Assembly (NCBI RefSeq): GCF_037176765.1
Contig: NC_090027.1
Coordinates: 6,127,930 to 6,191,929, forward strand
Origin: Anolis sagrei
Taxonomy: Eukaryota > Chordata > Lepidosauria > Squamata > Anolidae
Reading direction: 5' to 3'
Length of the DNA: 64,000 bases
Part shown: in pieces, positions 1 through 10,342 of the stretch
How the letters are laid out: each line of letters opens with the position of its first letter
How positions within the stretch are numbered: position 1 is the stretch's first letter
Translations under genes and position numbers: made by a program
Notes under the pieces: model-generated
The model's input: the letters and a program-made list of their open reading frames with translations, nothing else
What the model was told of the DNA's origin: nothing
Database searches by the model: none

Positions 1-770
1 AAATTCCTTCCTTTTCTGGTTAAAAACTGGCTTCTCTGGCTTGACCAGCAGTGAATAGCAAGCGGAGGACATTCCTTCCTTCTCTGGTTAAAAACTGACA
101 TCTCTGGCTTGACCCGAGGCCAGGGCAGAAGCGGGGAAAAGCAAGAGGAGGAAATTCCTTCTTTCTCTGGTTTAAAACTGGCTTCTCTGGCTTGACCAGC
201 AGTGAAAAGCAAGCGGAGGAAATTCCTTCCTTCTCTGGTTAAAAACTGACTTCTCTGGCTTGACCCGAGGCCAGGGCAGAAGCGGGGAAAAGCAAGAGGA
301 GGAAATTCCTTCCTTCTCTGGTTAAAAACTGGCTTCTCTGGCTTGAGCTGAGGCTAGGAAAGTCTTTCCTTTTCTGGTTTAAAACTGGCTTCTCTGGCTT
401 GACCAGCAGTGAAAAGCAAGCGGAGGAAATTCCTTCCTTCTCTGGTTAAAAACTGACTTCTCTGGCTTCACTCGAGGCCAGGGCAGAGGCGGGGAAAAGC
501 AAGAGGAGGAAATTCCTTCCTTCTCTGGTTTAAAACTGGCTTCTCTGGCTTGAGCTGAGGCTAGGAAAGTCTTTCCTTTTCTGGTTTAAAACTGGCTTCT
601 CTGGCTTGACCAGCAGTGAAAAGCAAGCGGAGGAAATTCCTTCCTTCTCTGGTTAAAAACTGACTTCTCTGGCTTCACTCGAGGCCAGGGCAGAAGCGGG
701 GAAAAGCAAGAGGAGGAAATTCCTTCCTTCTCTGGTTTAAAGCTGGCTTCTCTGGCTTGAACCGAGGCCA
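1..770. repeat. Minisatellite, first array (cut by window start)
   Basis: A motif built on TTCCTTCTCTGGTTTAAAAC and TGGCTTCTCTGGCTTGA recurs about ten times at 70-110 bp spacing, with GCAAGMGGAGGAAATTCC linkers. The reverse complement of the same motif forms the array at 6370-7375, so the two lie in opposite orientation 5.6 kb apart. Confidence 0.9.
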
Positions 771-774
771 GAGA

Positions 775-960
775 CCAGAATCGGGTAAAAGCTGAATCAT
801 TTCCGACTCACTTCATGAGTCGTAACAAAAATGTCGGAAAAAGCTTCGGAAGGGCAAAAGTACCAGCCCCATTGAAAGAGGGAGACTGTTAGACACTTCC
901 TTGGACAGTGGGTTATTTCTCAGGGCGCATCCTCCCAACCATTCCTTTGTGCAAGAGAAC
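775..960. repeat. Flank of first minisatellite element
   Basis: A stretch around 795-870 (CTTCGGAAGGGCAA) resembles, in reverse, 6240-6370 next to the second array. This points to a second, inverted copy of the element at 6195-7562; no clean outer end was found here. Confidence 0.45.
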
Positions 961-1352
961 CTGCTCTGTTGTATCTAAACTACTCCATTCCGCTCAGGAA
1001 CAGTCAAGGATCCTGTCACATTGTTGACGTGCAAGTGACGAGAAAAAATACCTTAGGCTTGCCTTGAAACAATGCCAATGCTGGAACTCAACTGGAAGAG
1101 AGCCTTCCAGAGATGTTCTACAGTCCACAAGATGTTGTTAAGTGTTGACGATGTCCCTTCTTACCTCCTCACTGTCTTGCATTATTGCTCCTATTGATCT
1201 ACTGTTATTTTCAGTTGAGAATTTATTGCATCGGTCTCACGGCCTTATTTATTTTTATAACTGTAAATGGAGATATTAAACAATTGATTGTCCATTTGCT
1301 TTAATTGTTTGCCCCTTTTTGGGTGAGGGAGGGCAGGAGCTTTATTGCATGC

Positions 1353-1397
<45 letters not shown>

Positions 1398-1470
1398 TAT
1401 ACCCCGCCAACATCTCCCCAAGGGGACTCGGGGCGGCTTACATGAGGCCAAACTCAACAATACAACAATG
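1353..1470 (-). repeat. (ATT)n microsatellite joined to LINE 3'-tail fragment
   Basis: About 14 ATT units, then ATACCCCGCC..GGGGCGGCTTACA. Read on the minus strand this has the layout of the CR1/L2-type 3' tail (TGTAAGCCGCC..GGGTATAAA) followed by its microsatellite. The same combination recurs at about 9401-9460, 39743-39850, 44154-44225, 49104-49220 and 50036-50105. Confidence 0.5.
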
Positions 1471-1639
1471 CATATGTACAACATTTATATGCTAAAATAT
1501 AAAATAAAATACAAGAAACAGTATAAATAAACACATCAGACAATATAAAATTACAATATTTGAACACAGAAAATTGATCATATTGGGCAAGGCCGGTTGC
1601 AAGGATTAAAGGTTTAAAAACATCACAGAGAAAAACTGG

Positions 1640-1740
1640 AATGCCAAGTGGGTGTATGTGTGTGTGTGTGTGTGTGTATCCATGTGTGGATTCATTTTAG
1701 TTAATTTCTATATATGTGTGTGTGTGTGTGTGTGTGTATA
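1640..1740. repeat. (GT)n microsatellites
   Basis: Two GT runs (about 1647-1676 and 1714-1738) with TA-rich borders. Confidence 0.85.
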
Positions 1741-1768
1741 TACATACATACACACATATATATATATA

Positions 1769-2258
1769 TTAGGGCTGGGCAACCACGGAAAAATTTGTTT
1801 CTAAACTCGATTCGTTTTTAGGGGTTTTTTTGCGTTTCGTTATTTAAAAGAATTCTGAAATTTTTCTGTACAAAAATTCGATATTTACAAAATTTCGGAA
1901 ATCGTAAAATAATTACGAAACAATTACGAATCGATTACGAATCGATTCGTTAATGGCGGCCGCGATCGCGCAATACGCTAAAAAAACTTCTGAAGCTTCC
2001 CTCTCCCTCTGTTGTTGACTGTTGGTGTGATAATTATTTTTTTTCACTGAGAAAACAAACAGCAACCCTAAAACTTGCACCAGACATGCGGAAATAATAA
2101 CGAATCAATAACGAAACAATTACGAAACAATTACGAAACAAATTGGAAAAATTCGTTTCGTTTTTTAGATGCTCCAGAATGGTTCGTTATCGATTCGTTA
2201 TAAAAGAAATAACGAATTTTTAACGAATTACGAAATTAACGAACGAAACCGCACAGCC

Positions 2259-2262
<4 letters not shown>
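1769..2262. mobile_element. Non-autonomous hAT-like element, TAGGGCTGGGC termini
   Basis: Imperfect inverted ends TAGGGCTGGGC and GCACAGCCCTA surround AT-rich sequence full of TTCGTTA/TAACGAA. It sits in TA repeats, so the target duplication cannot be proved here. Two relatives (24944-25783, 46091-46606) have perfect 8-bp duplications, which assigns the family to hAT-type transposition. Confidence 0.75.
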
Positions 2263-2311
<49 letters not shown>

Positions 2312-2349
2312 CATATATATTTGTGTATATATTGTGTATATATTAGTAA

Positions 2350-2475
2350 AAGATAAAGGTTTTCCCCTGACATTAAGTCCAGTCGTGTCCGAGTCTGGGG
2401 GTTGAATTGCCAACCTTCAGATTGGTAAGATCTATTGCTGCTGGTGATTAACCAGCTGTGCAAAAGCCCAGCCCG
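2350..2475 (-). mobile_element. SINE fragment (family with GACTGGACTTAATGTCAGGG tail)
   Basis: A reverse-strand copy. The tail CCCCTGACATTAAGTCCAGT is at 2366-2385, with the tRNA-like region truncated. Same family as 41740-42067. Confidence 0.6.
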
Positions 2476-2623
2476 TTTTGCTTATTTTTTTCCCTAGAGA
2501 GAAAATGTGTATGCATTTAAAAGGTTTGCTAAAATGAAATTAATTCAACCATGAAAATTAGACTTCATTAAAAAAGAAAGAAATATGACACATGAGGCTG
2601 TTTTCAAAGGAATCAGAAAACTT

Positions 2624-2629
2624 TTTATT
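2624..2629 (-). terminator. GNRH1: GNRH1 polyadenylation signal
   Basis: AATAAA on the minus strand (CCAATAAAAAG context), 124 bases after the GNRH1 stop codon. It is the first canonical signal downstream, giving a short 3' UTR as is usual for this gene. Confidence 0.75.
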
Positions 2630-2752
2630 GGCACATGAGGAACCACACAGAGATTAGTCAATATTTTCTTCCAATATCGGAAATACAAACAAGATACTTT
2701 CCAAACCTTCGGGAACACAGTTAAGAGCCACACCAAACTTTGTGGCTAAATT

Positions 2753-2851
2753 TCATATGGATTTATTTGCTAAGGCCCCATTTCTGTCTTCCTTCTTCCT
2801 TTTCTGCAGATCTAATACTTGTTTCCCGTTCTCTCCTTCAATCGGGTTTGC
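2753..2851 (-). CDS. GNRH1: GNRH1 last coding exon (C-terminus of associated peptide)
   Basis: Acceptor GCATTACAG is followed by 32 codons and TGA, starting [11 protein letters not shown], which parallels chicken ASLIEGEARRKEI. The reading frame continues about 20 residues beyond the usual end and includes a polybasic KRKK. A 3' UTR follows, with AATAAA at 2629-2624. Confidence 0.8.
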   Translation of the reverse strand, partial: ANPIEGENGKQVLDLQKRKKEDRNGALANKSI

Positions 2852-3972
2852 CTGTAATGCACAATAAATATTTACAAAGCTTCACATTATAATCATTTGG
2901 AGTGCTGAAACTACTGCTTTCTTTGCCATCCATGATAGTCAAGAGGATGTTTAAACATTAAACATCAAGAAAACCAAAGTGCTGTTCCAGCAGTCACTGG
3001 CCATCCCCTCCCCAATGCCGGAAATACAGCTTAATGGTGTAACATTAGAAAATGTGGACCATTTCCACTCCCTTGGCAGCCACCTCTCCATCAAAGTCAA
3101 CATTGACACTGAAATTCAACACCACCTGAGCTCTGCGAGTGCAGCATTTTTCCAAATGAAGCAGAGAGTGTTTGAGGACCGGGACATCCGTAGGCAGACC
3201 AAGGGGCTTATTTATAAAGCTATTATCCTCCCAAACCTGCTATACGCCTGCGAAACGTGGTCTACGGGCGTCACATGCAACTCCTGGAATGATTCCATCA
3301 GTGCTGCCTCCAAAAAATCCTACAAATGTCTTGGGAAGACAAGCGGACAAACATCAGCATGCTGGAAGACGCAAAGACCACCAGCATTGAAGCGATGGTC
3401 CTCCGCCATCAACTCCGTTGTCCGTTGTCCGGATGCCCGACCACCATCTCCCAAAGCAGTTGCTCTACTCCAAACTCAAGAATGGAAAACGGAATGTTGG
3501 TGGGCAGGAAAAGAGATTTAAAGATGGGCTCAAAACCAACCTTAAAAACTCTGGCATAGACACTGAGAACTGGGAAGCCCTGCCCCTTGAGCGCTCCAGT
3601 TGGAGGTCAGCTGTGACCAGCAGTGCTGTAGAATTTGAAGAGGCACAAATGGAGGGTGAAAGAGAGAAACATGCCAAGAGGAAGGCACATCAAGCCAACC
3701 CCGACCAAGACCACCTTCCACCTGGAAACCGATGCCCTCACTGCAGGAGAAGATGCAGATCAAGGATAGGGCTCCACAGTCACCTACGAACCCACCGCCA
3801 GGACACTACACTTGGAGGACCATCATCCTCAGACTATGAGGGATCGCCTAAGTAGTCAAGAGGAATCTGGTAAGTGACTCACTGGCAGAAAAAATACATT
3901 ACAAAAAATACACAAGTCCCCTGGGGAGAGAGGGTGGGTTAAACATAAAGTTGTTTGTTGTTGTTGTTGTTG

Positions 3973-4022
<50 letters not shown>

Positions 4023-5191
4023 GCAACACTTTCTATTGGGAAAACCAGGAATCTTCTCAGGCTTTTTGGAAGCGTGACCCTTTTGGCGATTAATTGGCAT
4101 CCACAATATATATATAAATAAAAATGTAATGTTCGTTTGTGGGATTAACAGAACTCAAAAACCACTGGGCAAATTGGCACCAAATTTGGACACAAGACAC
4201 CTATCACACTAACGAGTGATAATCACTCATAAAAACACTGAAAAACACAGCGGAAGAGACTTAAAAAGCCAAAAAAAAAAACCCCAAAAATGCATTACAA
4301 TGCATGTGCAAAACCATATATATATATACACTAACACACATATATACACACACATATAGAGAAATATATACACACATATATGCGCACAGAAAACATATGC
4401 ACAGAAAGGGGGAAAGAAGGAAGAAAAGAAGGAGAGAAGGAGGGAAAGAAAGAGGGAAAGAAGGAGAAAAGGAAGGAAGGAAAGAAAGAAAGAAAGGTAG
4501 AGAAGGAAGGAAGGAGAGAAGGAAATAAAAAAGTGAAAGAAGGAAGGAAAGATAGAGGGAAGGAAGAAGAGAAGGAATGAATGAAAGACAGAAAGAGGGA
4601 GGGAAGGAAGGAAAGAGACAAGGAAGGATGGAACCAAAGAGCAAAGAAAGTGAGGAAAGAAGGGAAAGAAAAAGAGGGAAGGAAGGAAAGAGAGAGGGAA
4701 GGAAGGAGAGAGAAAGGGAGGGAGGGTTGGCCACAGCAGCACGTGGCGGGTACAGCTAGTCTATATAAATAAAATGTAATGTTCATTTGTGGGATTAACA
4801 GAACTCAAAAACCACTGGACGGATAGACACCAAATGTGGACACAAGACACCTAACAGGCCAACAAGTGACCATCACTCATAAAAACACTGAAAAACACAG
4901 CATATGAGACTTCAAAAGCCAAAAAAGCAAAAAGACACTACAGCGCATGCGCAAAAATGACTCCCCCTGGCAAACAAAACACACAAAAGCATATCCACAC
5001 TCTCTTCTGGACTACAACTCCCAGCATCCCCTAGACCAGGCCTTTTAGGAGAGGAGGATGATCCAAATGCACTGCAAGCTTTTTTTCTCCTTGGATTTCT
5101 TTGAGAGCATCCCAATCCCTGCATATTTCCCATTTCCTATTCCTGGACTGCAACTCCCGGCCATCCTCCAGATAGATAGATTAGATAGCGA

Positions 5192-5243
<52 letters not shown>

Positions 5244-8200
5244 TCAGGAGGACTGCTGGGAGTTGCAGTCCAAGGACAGGTAGAGAAGGAAGAAAGGGGA
5301 GAAAGAGGAAGGGAAAGAAAAGTTTGGGGGGGAAGGAAGGGAAGAGGAAGAGAAGGAAGAAAGGAAGGAGAGAAAGAAAGAAGGAGAGAAAGAGGGAGGG
5401 AAGGTTGGCCACAGCAATGCGTGGTGGGTAACGCTAGTTGAGAATTCTCATAACCTTTTGAAAAGGTGTGACCTTGATAGAGATCGTAACCTTTTTTAAA
5501 GTACGAATTTCCTGAGAAGAGTTAAAAACTCTCTTGAATCAATCTTCTCCTTAGTGGTAAATAAGGCAATATAGTCTGCTCAGTTGTTAGACTGATATAC
5601 CTGGTTCTCTCTTTGAACTGTTAGGGACAAAGATGTTCTAATGCATAAAATCTATAGCAGGTCTTCAGAAATGTTGTTTCAGTTACCAAAAACAACAACA
5701 ACAACAACAACAATAAACTCTCCCATAAAATATATTGCTTTTAAATCATGCTCTCAAGACACCAAAGATAAGTATTCCTCATTAAAAGTTAACATAGTTG
5801 ATTTACGTCCATACTTCATGTATTTAGCATACAGGTACATTGCTTATTGGTTTCATGTTAACTGGATATATACTTAAAACTGTACTATATTGTACTATAC
5901 TTCTACTGACTACTATACATCTGCTGCACACAGACTCATATATTAACTAAACATCTCACTGCAGTATACCGACTACACTCCTGCTCTAACTGACATCAAC
6001 CGACTTCATTGACTTCTAACTTCCAACTGACTCAAACCTCAACTAACTTCTATGTGCCTTAACTGACTTCTGATTCAAATCAATGGAGTCTCACTCTGAA
6101 CATTCTAAGATCAGGGTCACATGGTCTATAGTCCCTCCCACAACCTCTAACAACCTAGAGTTAAGGGGAAAACTGCATACCAATACATACACACTAGGCA
6201 TTGCTAGGTCCAGTCGGAATCTTCGTTATTCGGAATAAAGTTGGAAATGTTATCCTTTTGAAGCGACGTTGAACCTTTTTAGGAAACTGGAAGTCCCCTT
6301 GCCCTTCCGAAGCTAGTCTCGCCATTTTTTTCCCCGATTCAGGAAGTGAGTCTGATATGGTTCAGCTCCCCCCCCCCCCCCCCGCTTCTGGTTCCTGGCC
6401 TCAGCTCAAGCCAAAGAAGCCAGTTATAAACCAGAGAAGGGTGAATTAAATTTCCTCCCGTTTGCTTCCCCCCTGCTTCTGGCTCAAGCCAGAGAAGTAA
6501 GTTATAAACCAGAGAAAGGTGAATTTCCTTCCGTTTGCTTTTCCCGCTTCTGACTCAAGCCAGAGAAGCCAGTTATAAACCAGAGAAGGCTGAATTAAAT
6601 TTCCTCCCATTTACTTCCCCCCTGCTTCTGGCTCAAACCAGAGAAGTGAGTTATAAACCAGAAAAGGATGCATTTCCTCCTGTTTGCTTTTCCCGCTTCT
6701 GGATCAAACCAGAGAAGCAGTTATAAACCAGAGAAGGGTGAATTAAATTTCCTCCCATTTGCTTTCCCCCTGCTTCTGGCTTAAGCCAGAGAAGTGAGTT
6801 ATAAACCAGAGAAGGGTGAATTTCTTCCCGTTTGCTTTTCCTGCTTCTGGCTCAAGCCAGAGAAGTGAGTTATAAACCAGAGAAGAGTGAATTTCCTCCC
6901 GTTTGCTTTTCCCTCTTCTGGCTCAAGCCAGAGAAACCAGTAATAAACCAGAGAAGGGTGAATTAAATTTCCTCCCATTTGCTTTCCCCCTGCTTCTGGC
7001 TCAAGCCAGAGAAGTGAGTTATAAACCAGAGAAGGGTGAATTTCCTCCTGTTTGCTTTTCCCTCTTCTGGCTCAAGCCAGAGAAGCCAGTTATAAACCAG
7101 AGAAGGGTGAATTAATTTTCCTCCCATTTGCTTTCCCCCTGCTTCTGGCTCAAGCCAGAGAACTGAGTTATAAACCAGAAAAGGGTGAATTTCCTCCCGT
7201 TTGCTTTTCCCACTTCTGGATCAAGCCAGAGAAGTGAGTTATAAACCAGAGAAGAGTGAATTTCCTCCCGTTTGCTTTTTGCTCTTCCCGCTTCTGGCTC
7301 AAGCCAGAGAAGCCAGTTTTAAACCAGAGAAGGGTGAATTTCCTCCGCTTGCTTTTCCCCGCTCCTGGAGTAAAACAACTACTTTTAATGTAGAGACCAC
7401 CCAATGAAACAGGAAATAACACTTCCAAACCATTAACGAAAGGATTCAGAAGGTTTCGGAAAATTTTGAACATTTTTTCTGTGACTTTAGAATCGAACCA
7501 CCGGTGCCTCCTATATCCTAAATGAGTTTTGAACCATTTTTGGGAGGGATCAAACAAGCCTAATATACACAATACAACAAGCAATCACAATTATATACAT
7601 AACAAATAAATAGTATCAGAGGCCTGTAGAAGTTGTTATTTCCAACACCTTCTAAACAGAATTGACTTACAAGGATGCCTTTGGATCCCCTAAGAAGGGC
7701 AGGTTGGCATGGTCCATTGCACCTGAAATACTGCAATGGTCCAAGTCTGTCTAACTCCTTGGCAATCTGTGGGGGAGAAAAAGACATTGGAAACATATGT
7801 CAGATGTTAGGGCACAGATTTGCCTTAACATTTTGTCCATATAAATGGAGTCTTGTATATGTAGAAGTGTAAGTTGAGAATTTTCAGAGACATGACAAAG
7901 TGAGTTGATCTCCACAAAGAACTTCCACCCAAGTCTTCCCCTTTGTGTCATATCTGATGGCGACAGGAAAACTCGGATTTCTTTAACATATGTTTATTGC
8001 CTTCACTCATGAACACAATAGAATGGCTTGGCTGGCAAACCCCCAACCCGGATCACGCTAAGCCTCAGGGACAATCTTGTCATAATCCACTCCAGAATGC
8101 ATTGTCTCCCTTCATCCCGCCTCCCTCCCTTCTGATTCGCTGGAGCGTCAAGGCAGCAGGGGCCTCCTGATAGGCTCTGGCACCCCACAAAAGCCCTGAG

Positions 8201-8802
8201 ATTGGCCCTGATGCATGGGAGATGGCCAAGCTTCCTCCCAACTTTTTGCACGTCAGCCAATCCCCTTCGAGCTGGGCGGGAGGGGGGAGTGGGAATTTTG
8301 AAACTCACAACTCTGTATTTTCTATAAAAATGGCCTTTACTTCTGTAACCACATGGTCTGCTTGGCGAATGATTGCCGCTCTGCATCCTTTTCAGCTGAA
8401 TCACTAATAAACCTCGGTGGCACTTCCTTCAACTTGGTGAGATCTTTTATTGGGAAAAATCAGGGATTGGGTGCTTCTCTGTCTCACCAGAGAAAAAGAA
8501 CTCTTTAATGAGTCTAATTGGTCTCTGCCTCCTGGCAAAGACCCCTAAATTCCTGCTCTAAAACAATCTAAAGTTGTCCCTCCACTTTCTTCTCTCTCTC
8601 TCTCATACACAACATTGCCTAACAGACTGTAGCCTTCATATGGGAACATGTGGTTTGAACACATTCTTACCTCTTCAAAGGATTCTACCGGATTCTCCAC
8701 TTCCCTCTTTCCTCCGGGTTGGAGGCCATAAGACCAGTGCTGGGCAGAGCAGAAGGACGCAGATACAGCCAACAGCAAGACGCTCACAAATAGCACTTGC
8801 AT
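2753..8802 (-). CDS. GNRH1: Gonadotropin-releasing hormone 1 preprohormone (3 coding exons)
   Basis: Coding exons on the minus strand are 8671-8802, 7671-7766 and 2753-2851, all with GT/AG junctions and phase-0 joins (44 + 32 + 32 residues + stop). Residues 1-20 form a signal peptide with a hydrophobic VLLLAV core ending SFCSA. Residues 21-33 are [13 protein letters not shown]: the decapeptide, the amidation Gly and the dibasic cleavage site. This is the sauropsid (chicken-I) hormone form. The rest is the GnRH-associated peptide. Known role: the hypothalamic secreted peptide that acts on the GnRH receptor of pituitary gonadotropes to release LH and FSH. The start is the first ATG in frame before the signal peptide; I assume the usual non-coding first exon lies upstream and did not find it. 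The exon pattern (split after the VESFEE-like stretch, last exon beginning at the xxxIEGE stretch) matches chicken and human GNRH1. The C-terminus is longer than usual (108 against about 92 residues). The downstream neighbour in conserved synteny is KCTD9, also on the minus strand. Identity is very sure; the last exon is slightly less so. Confidence 0.95.
2957..3870 (+). mobile_element. LINE ORF2 3' fragment with C-terminal C2H2-like finger (family uncertain)
   Basis: Broken frames encode [41 protein letters not shown] (reverse-transcriptase thumb and connection) and [16 protein letters not shown]. The end is a finger-like [21 protein letters not shown]-type motif near 3733-3795 and a GGGATCGCCTAAGTAG tail. 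At least two frameshifts separate the pieces. It lies in the GNRH1 last intron, antisense to that gene. Other copies: 10343-10665 and 17284-19290. Confidence 0.8.
3950..4022. repeat. (TTG)n/(ATT)n microsatellite
   Basis: TTG units grade into about 19 ATT units. Confidence 0.9.
4100..4759 (+). mobile_element. Non-autonomous Helitron with polypurine interior
   Basis: The 5' end resembles the family start (TATATAAATAAAAATGTAATG), followed by the usual CAGAACTCAAAAACCACTGG block. The 3' end has the hairpin GCCACAGCAGCACGTGGC and terminal CTAG (4756-4759). The middle (4408-4727) is (GGAA/GAAAG)n. The next Helitron starts at the very next base. Confidence 0.82.
4760..5437 (+). mobile_element. Non-autonomous Helitron, end to end with the previous one
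   Basis: It begins TCTATATAAATAAAATG right after the CTAG of its neighbour and ends GCCACAGCAATGCGTGGT..CTAG (5434-5437). It contains a GATA/GACA microsatellite (5162-5242) between CTGGGAGTTG-type inverted arms, and a polypurine tract (5280-5404). Confidence 0.85.
5438..6194. other. GNRH1 intron sequence, nothing recognised
   Basis: AT-rich with a short (AAC)n run near 5692-5712. I see no gene or clear repeat. Confidence 0.5.
6195..7562. mobile_element. hAT-like element carrying a minisatellite array
   Basis: The termini TAGGCATTGC and AACAAGCCTA belong to the TAGG..CCTA family. The flanking 8-mers ATACACAC and ATATACAC match at 7 of 8 bases. Most of the interior (6370-7375) is about 14 tandem units of 70-75 bp containing CCAGAGAAGNGTGAATTTCC and TTCTGGCTCAAGCCAGAGAA; one poly-C run is at 6370-6382. 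It lies in the GNRH1 last intron. Confidence 0.72.
7671..7766 (-). CDS. GNRH1: GNRH1 coding exon 2 (associated peptide)
   Basis: Acceptor CCCACAG and donor GTAAGT flank 32 codons beginning [12 protein letters not shown] and ending RGSKGIL. It aligns in position with the chicken IANEMESLG and human IVKEVGQLA stretches. Two cysteines (in FRCNGPC) are present. Confidence 0.88.
7940..8563 (+). mobile_element. Probable solo LTR of an endogenous retrovirus (fossil; ends not fixed)
   Basis: A promoter-like TATAAAAATGG near 8321 is followed 85 bases later by AATAAA (8406-8411) and a GT-rich stretch, the U3-R-U5 spacing of retroviral LTRs. CCAAT-like boxes lie upstream. It sits in the GNRH1 intron between coding exons 1 and 2, antisense to the gene. 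I could not find terminal repeats or a target duplication, so boundaries and class are uncertain. Confidence 0.45.
8671..8802 (-). CDS. GNRH1: GNRH1 coding exon 1 (signal peptide, GnRH decapeptide)
   Basis: It encodes 44 residues, from the ATG at 8802-8800 to [11 protein letters not shown], then donor GTAAGA. It holds the signal peptide, [13 protein letters not shown] and the start of the associated peptide. A likely acceptor (TATCTTAG) ends about 20 bases upstream of the ATG, as expected if a non-coding exon precedes it. Confidence 0.97.
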
Positions 8803-8879
8803 CCTCTTCGTTCCCAAAAGATCTAAGATATCAAATGGATCTCCTTGGGCAAAGTCTCAGGTAAAAGGCGTAAAATAAA

Positions 8880-9120
8880 ACAGAGCAAACATCCTATAAT
8901 AATTCTGAGATAAGCTTGGGAAAATGGCCATACTCAATAGAAAGGAAGAAAAAAGGAAAAAAGGGGAACTCTTCCAAACCACATATTGTCTTGGTTCTGC
9001 ATTCTCCTTGCTCCCACCATATCCCACTCTATCCATCCGTATTTGCCTTTGTCGGTTGGAAAGGCTGCCACGGGGATTGGGAGGAGGCATATTTCCACAA
9101 GCCTGCTACCAACCTGCTGT
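8880..9120. other. Region upstream of GNRH1 coding exons
   Basis: No repeat recognised. The non-coding first exon and promoter of GNRH1 may lie here or further upstream, but nothing decisive is visible. Confidence 0.35.
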
Positions 9121-9123
9121 ATT

Positions 9124-9158
<35 letters not shown>

Positions 9159-9242
9159 TTATTATATTGGGAAGTGTCCAACGTGTGATCCAATTCAACA
9201 GCCAGCAAAGTGTCTGCTGTTGACTCATCTTGTTGTGTTTCA

Positions 9243-9283
<41 letters not shown>

Positions 9284-9290
9284 CAACAAC
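9124..9290 (+). repeat. LINE 3' tail with (AAT)n runs
   Basis: AAGTGTCCAACGTGTGATCC and CATCTTGTTGTGTTTCAAAT, bordered by AAT arrays (9127-9160, 9244-9280). It matches the tail of the copy ending at 39770. Confidence 0.65.
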
Positions 9291-9706
9291 ATTGCTGTTG
9301 GTCAAAAGATATTTAGCCACCTGTGCTCCTTCTATTTTTATCGGTTTTGTGCTAATTTATGCAATGCTTTCGATACGACATAAATAAACAAACAAATAAC
9401 AACAACACTTTATATTCTGCCCTATCTCCCTAAGGGGACTCACGGCGGATCACACTACACATACACAACAAATATTCAATGCTGTTTTGGACAGACAGGA
9501 CAGAGACAGACAGAACAGAAAGGAGGGAAGTTGTGTTGACATCCAGCTTTTTGGTGCCCTGGAGGTTGTGCTCGAATCCAGCCGCAAGGGGGTGCTGTTG
9601 CTCCATCCTCTATGACGATGGTCGCAAGGCATTTTCAGATCTTTTCTTTATGGTGTTGTAAAATACCTCCCCTGCTTGTTTAGTAGTACCTAATTTCTCT
9701 ACTTAC

Positions 9707-9857
9707 AGCTCAAGCTGTTTTCGAACTGCTTAGGTAAACTGAGCTGGGCTGACAGTTGGGAGCTCATGCCAACCCAGGGCTTCAAACTGGCAACCTTTTG
9801 GTTGGTAGATCTTATCATTGCTGGTGATTTACAAGCTGTGCTAAAGCCCAGCCACCT
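9707..9857 (-). mobile_element. SINE fragment, tRNA-like head
   Basis: The reverse strand reads GGCTGGGCTTTAGCACAGC..AGGTTGCCAGTTTGAAGCCC, a tRNA-derived head with a B-box-like region. Diverged and truncated. Confidence 0.5.
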
Positions 9858-9859
9858 GT

Positions 9860-10340
9860 GAGAAGCATGAGGCTCTTCTGCTTCTCACAGGAGATAGTAT
9901 CGGACCAAAAATCCACACAGCTTTAGCTAGCCTAATGATCGGCATATAGACTGTTGATTTCCATTTTGCTGCTGTAAGTGCATTACCTGAGTGATGACAG
10001 AAGATGGGAAGAATGCTTTTTCTTGTCTCCTTAAGCACCTCTCATTGCAATCTTTTGGCTTTTTATACTCCTTCTGCATGACTAAAGACGACTCCCATGC
10101 TGGGTATAATTGTAGCCTTATTTGCGTCACAATACCTGTGGAAGGAAGGAGGAATCGGAACTCCTTCCTCTGTAATGGATAAACACAGATGATCACCCCA
10201 GTAAGATTTCTTAGTGGAAAAAAGTTGTACAAAGAGAGAGGTGTCATTTCCTTACAATAGTGTGCATTTGACTTTTATTTCCTAAATCTGTGCTAACACG
10301 TATCGTTTACCAGAAGCACAATATAAGCTAACCTTTATCC
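9860..10340. other. Intergenic, nothing recognised
   Basis: No coding or repeat signature seen by eye. Confidence 0.4.
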
Positions 10341-10342
10341 TC

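Noticed and set aside
4227-4786. Long frames of Ser/Phe/Leu or Lys/Glu/Arg repeats (also 50900-51600 and 34723-34985)
   Set aside because: They are translations of purine/pyrimidine microsatellites inside Helitrons; low complexity, no start context or homology.
8815-8817. A TTG five codons upstream as an alternative GNRH1 start
   Set aside because: The ATG at 8802-8800 directly precedes a proper signal peptide, and vertebrate GNRH1 uses ATG.
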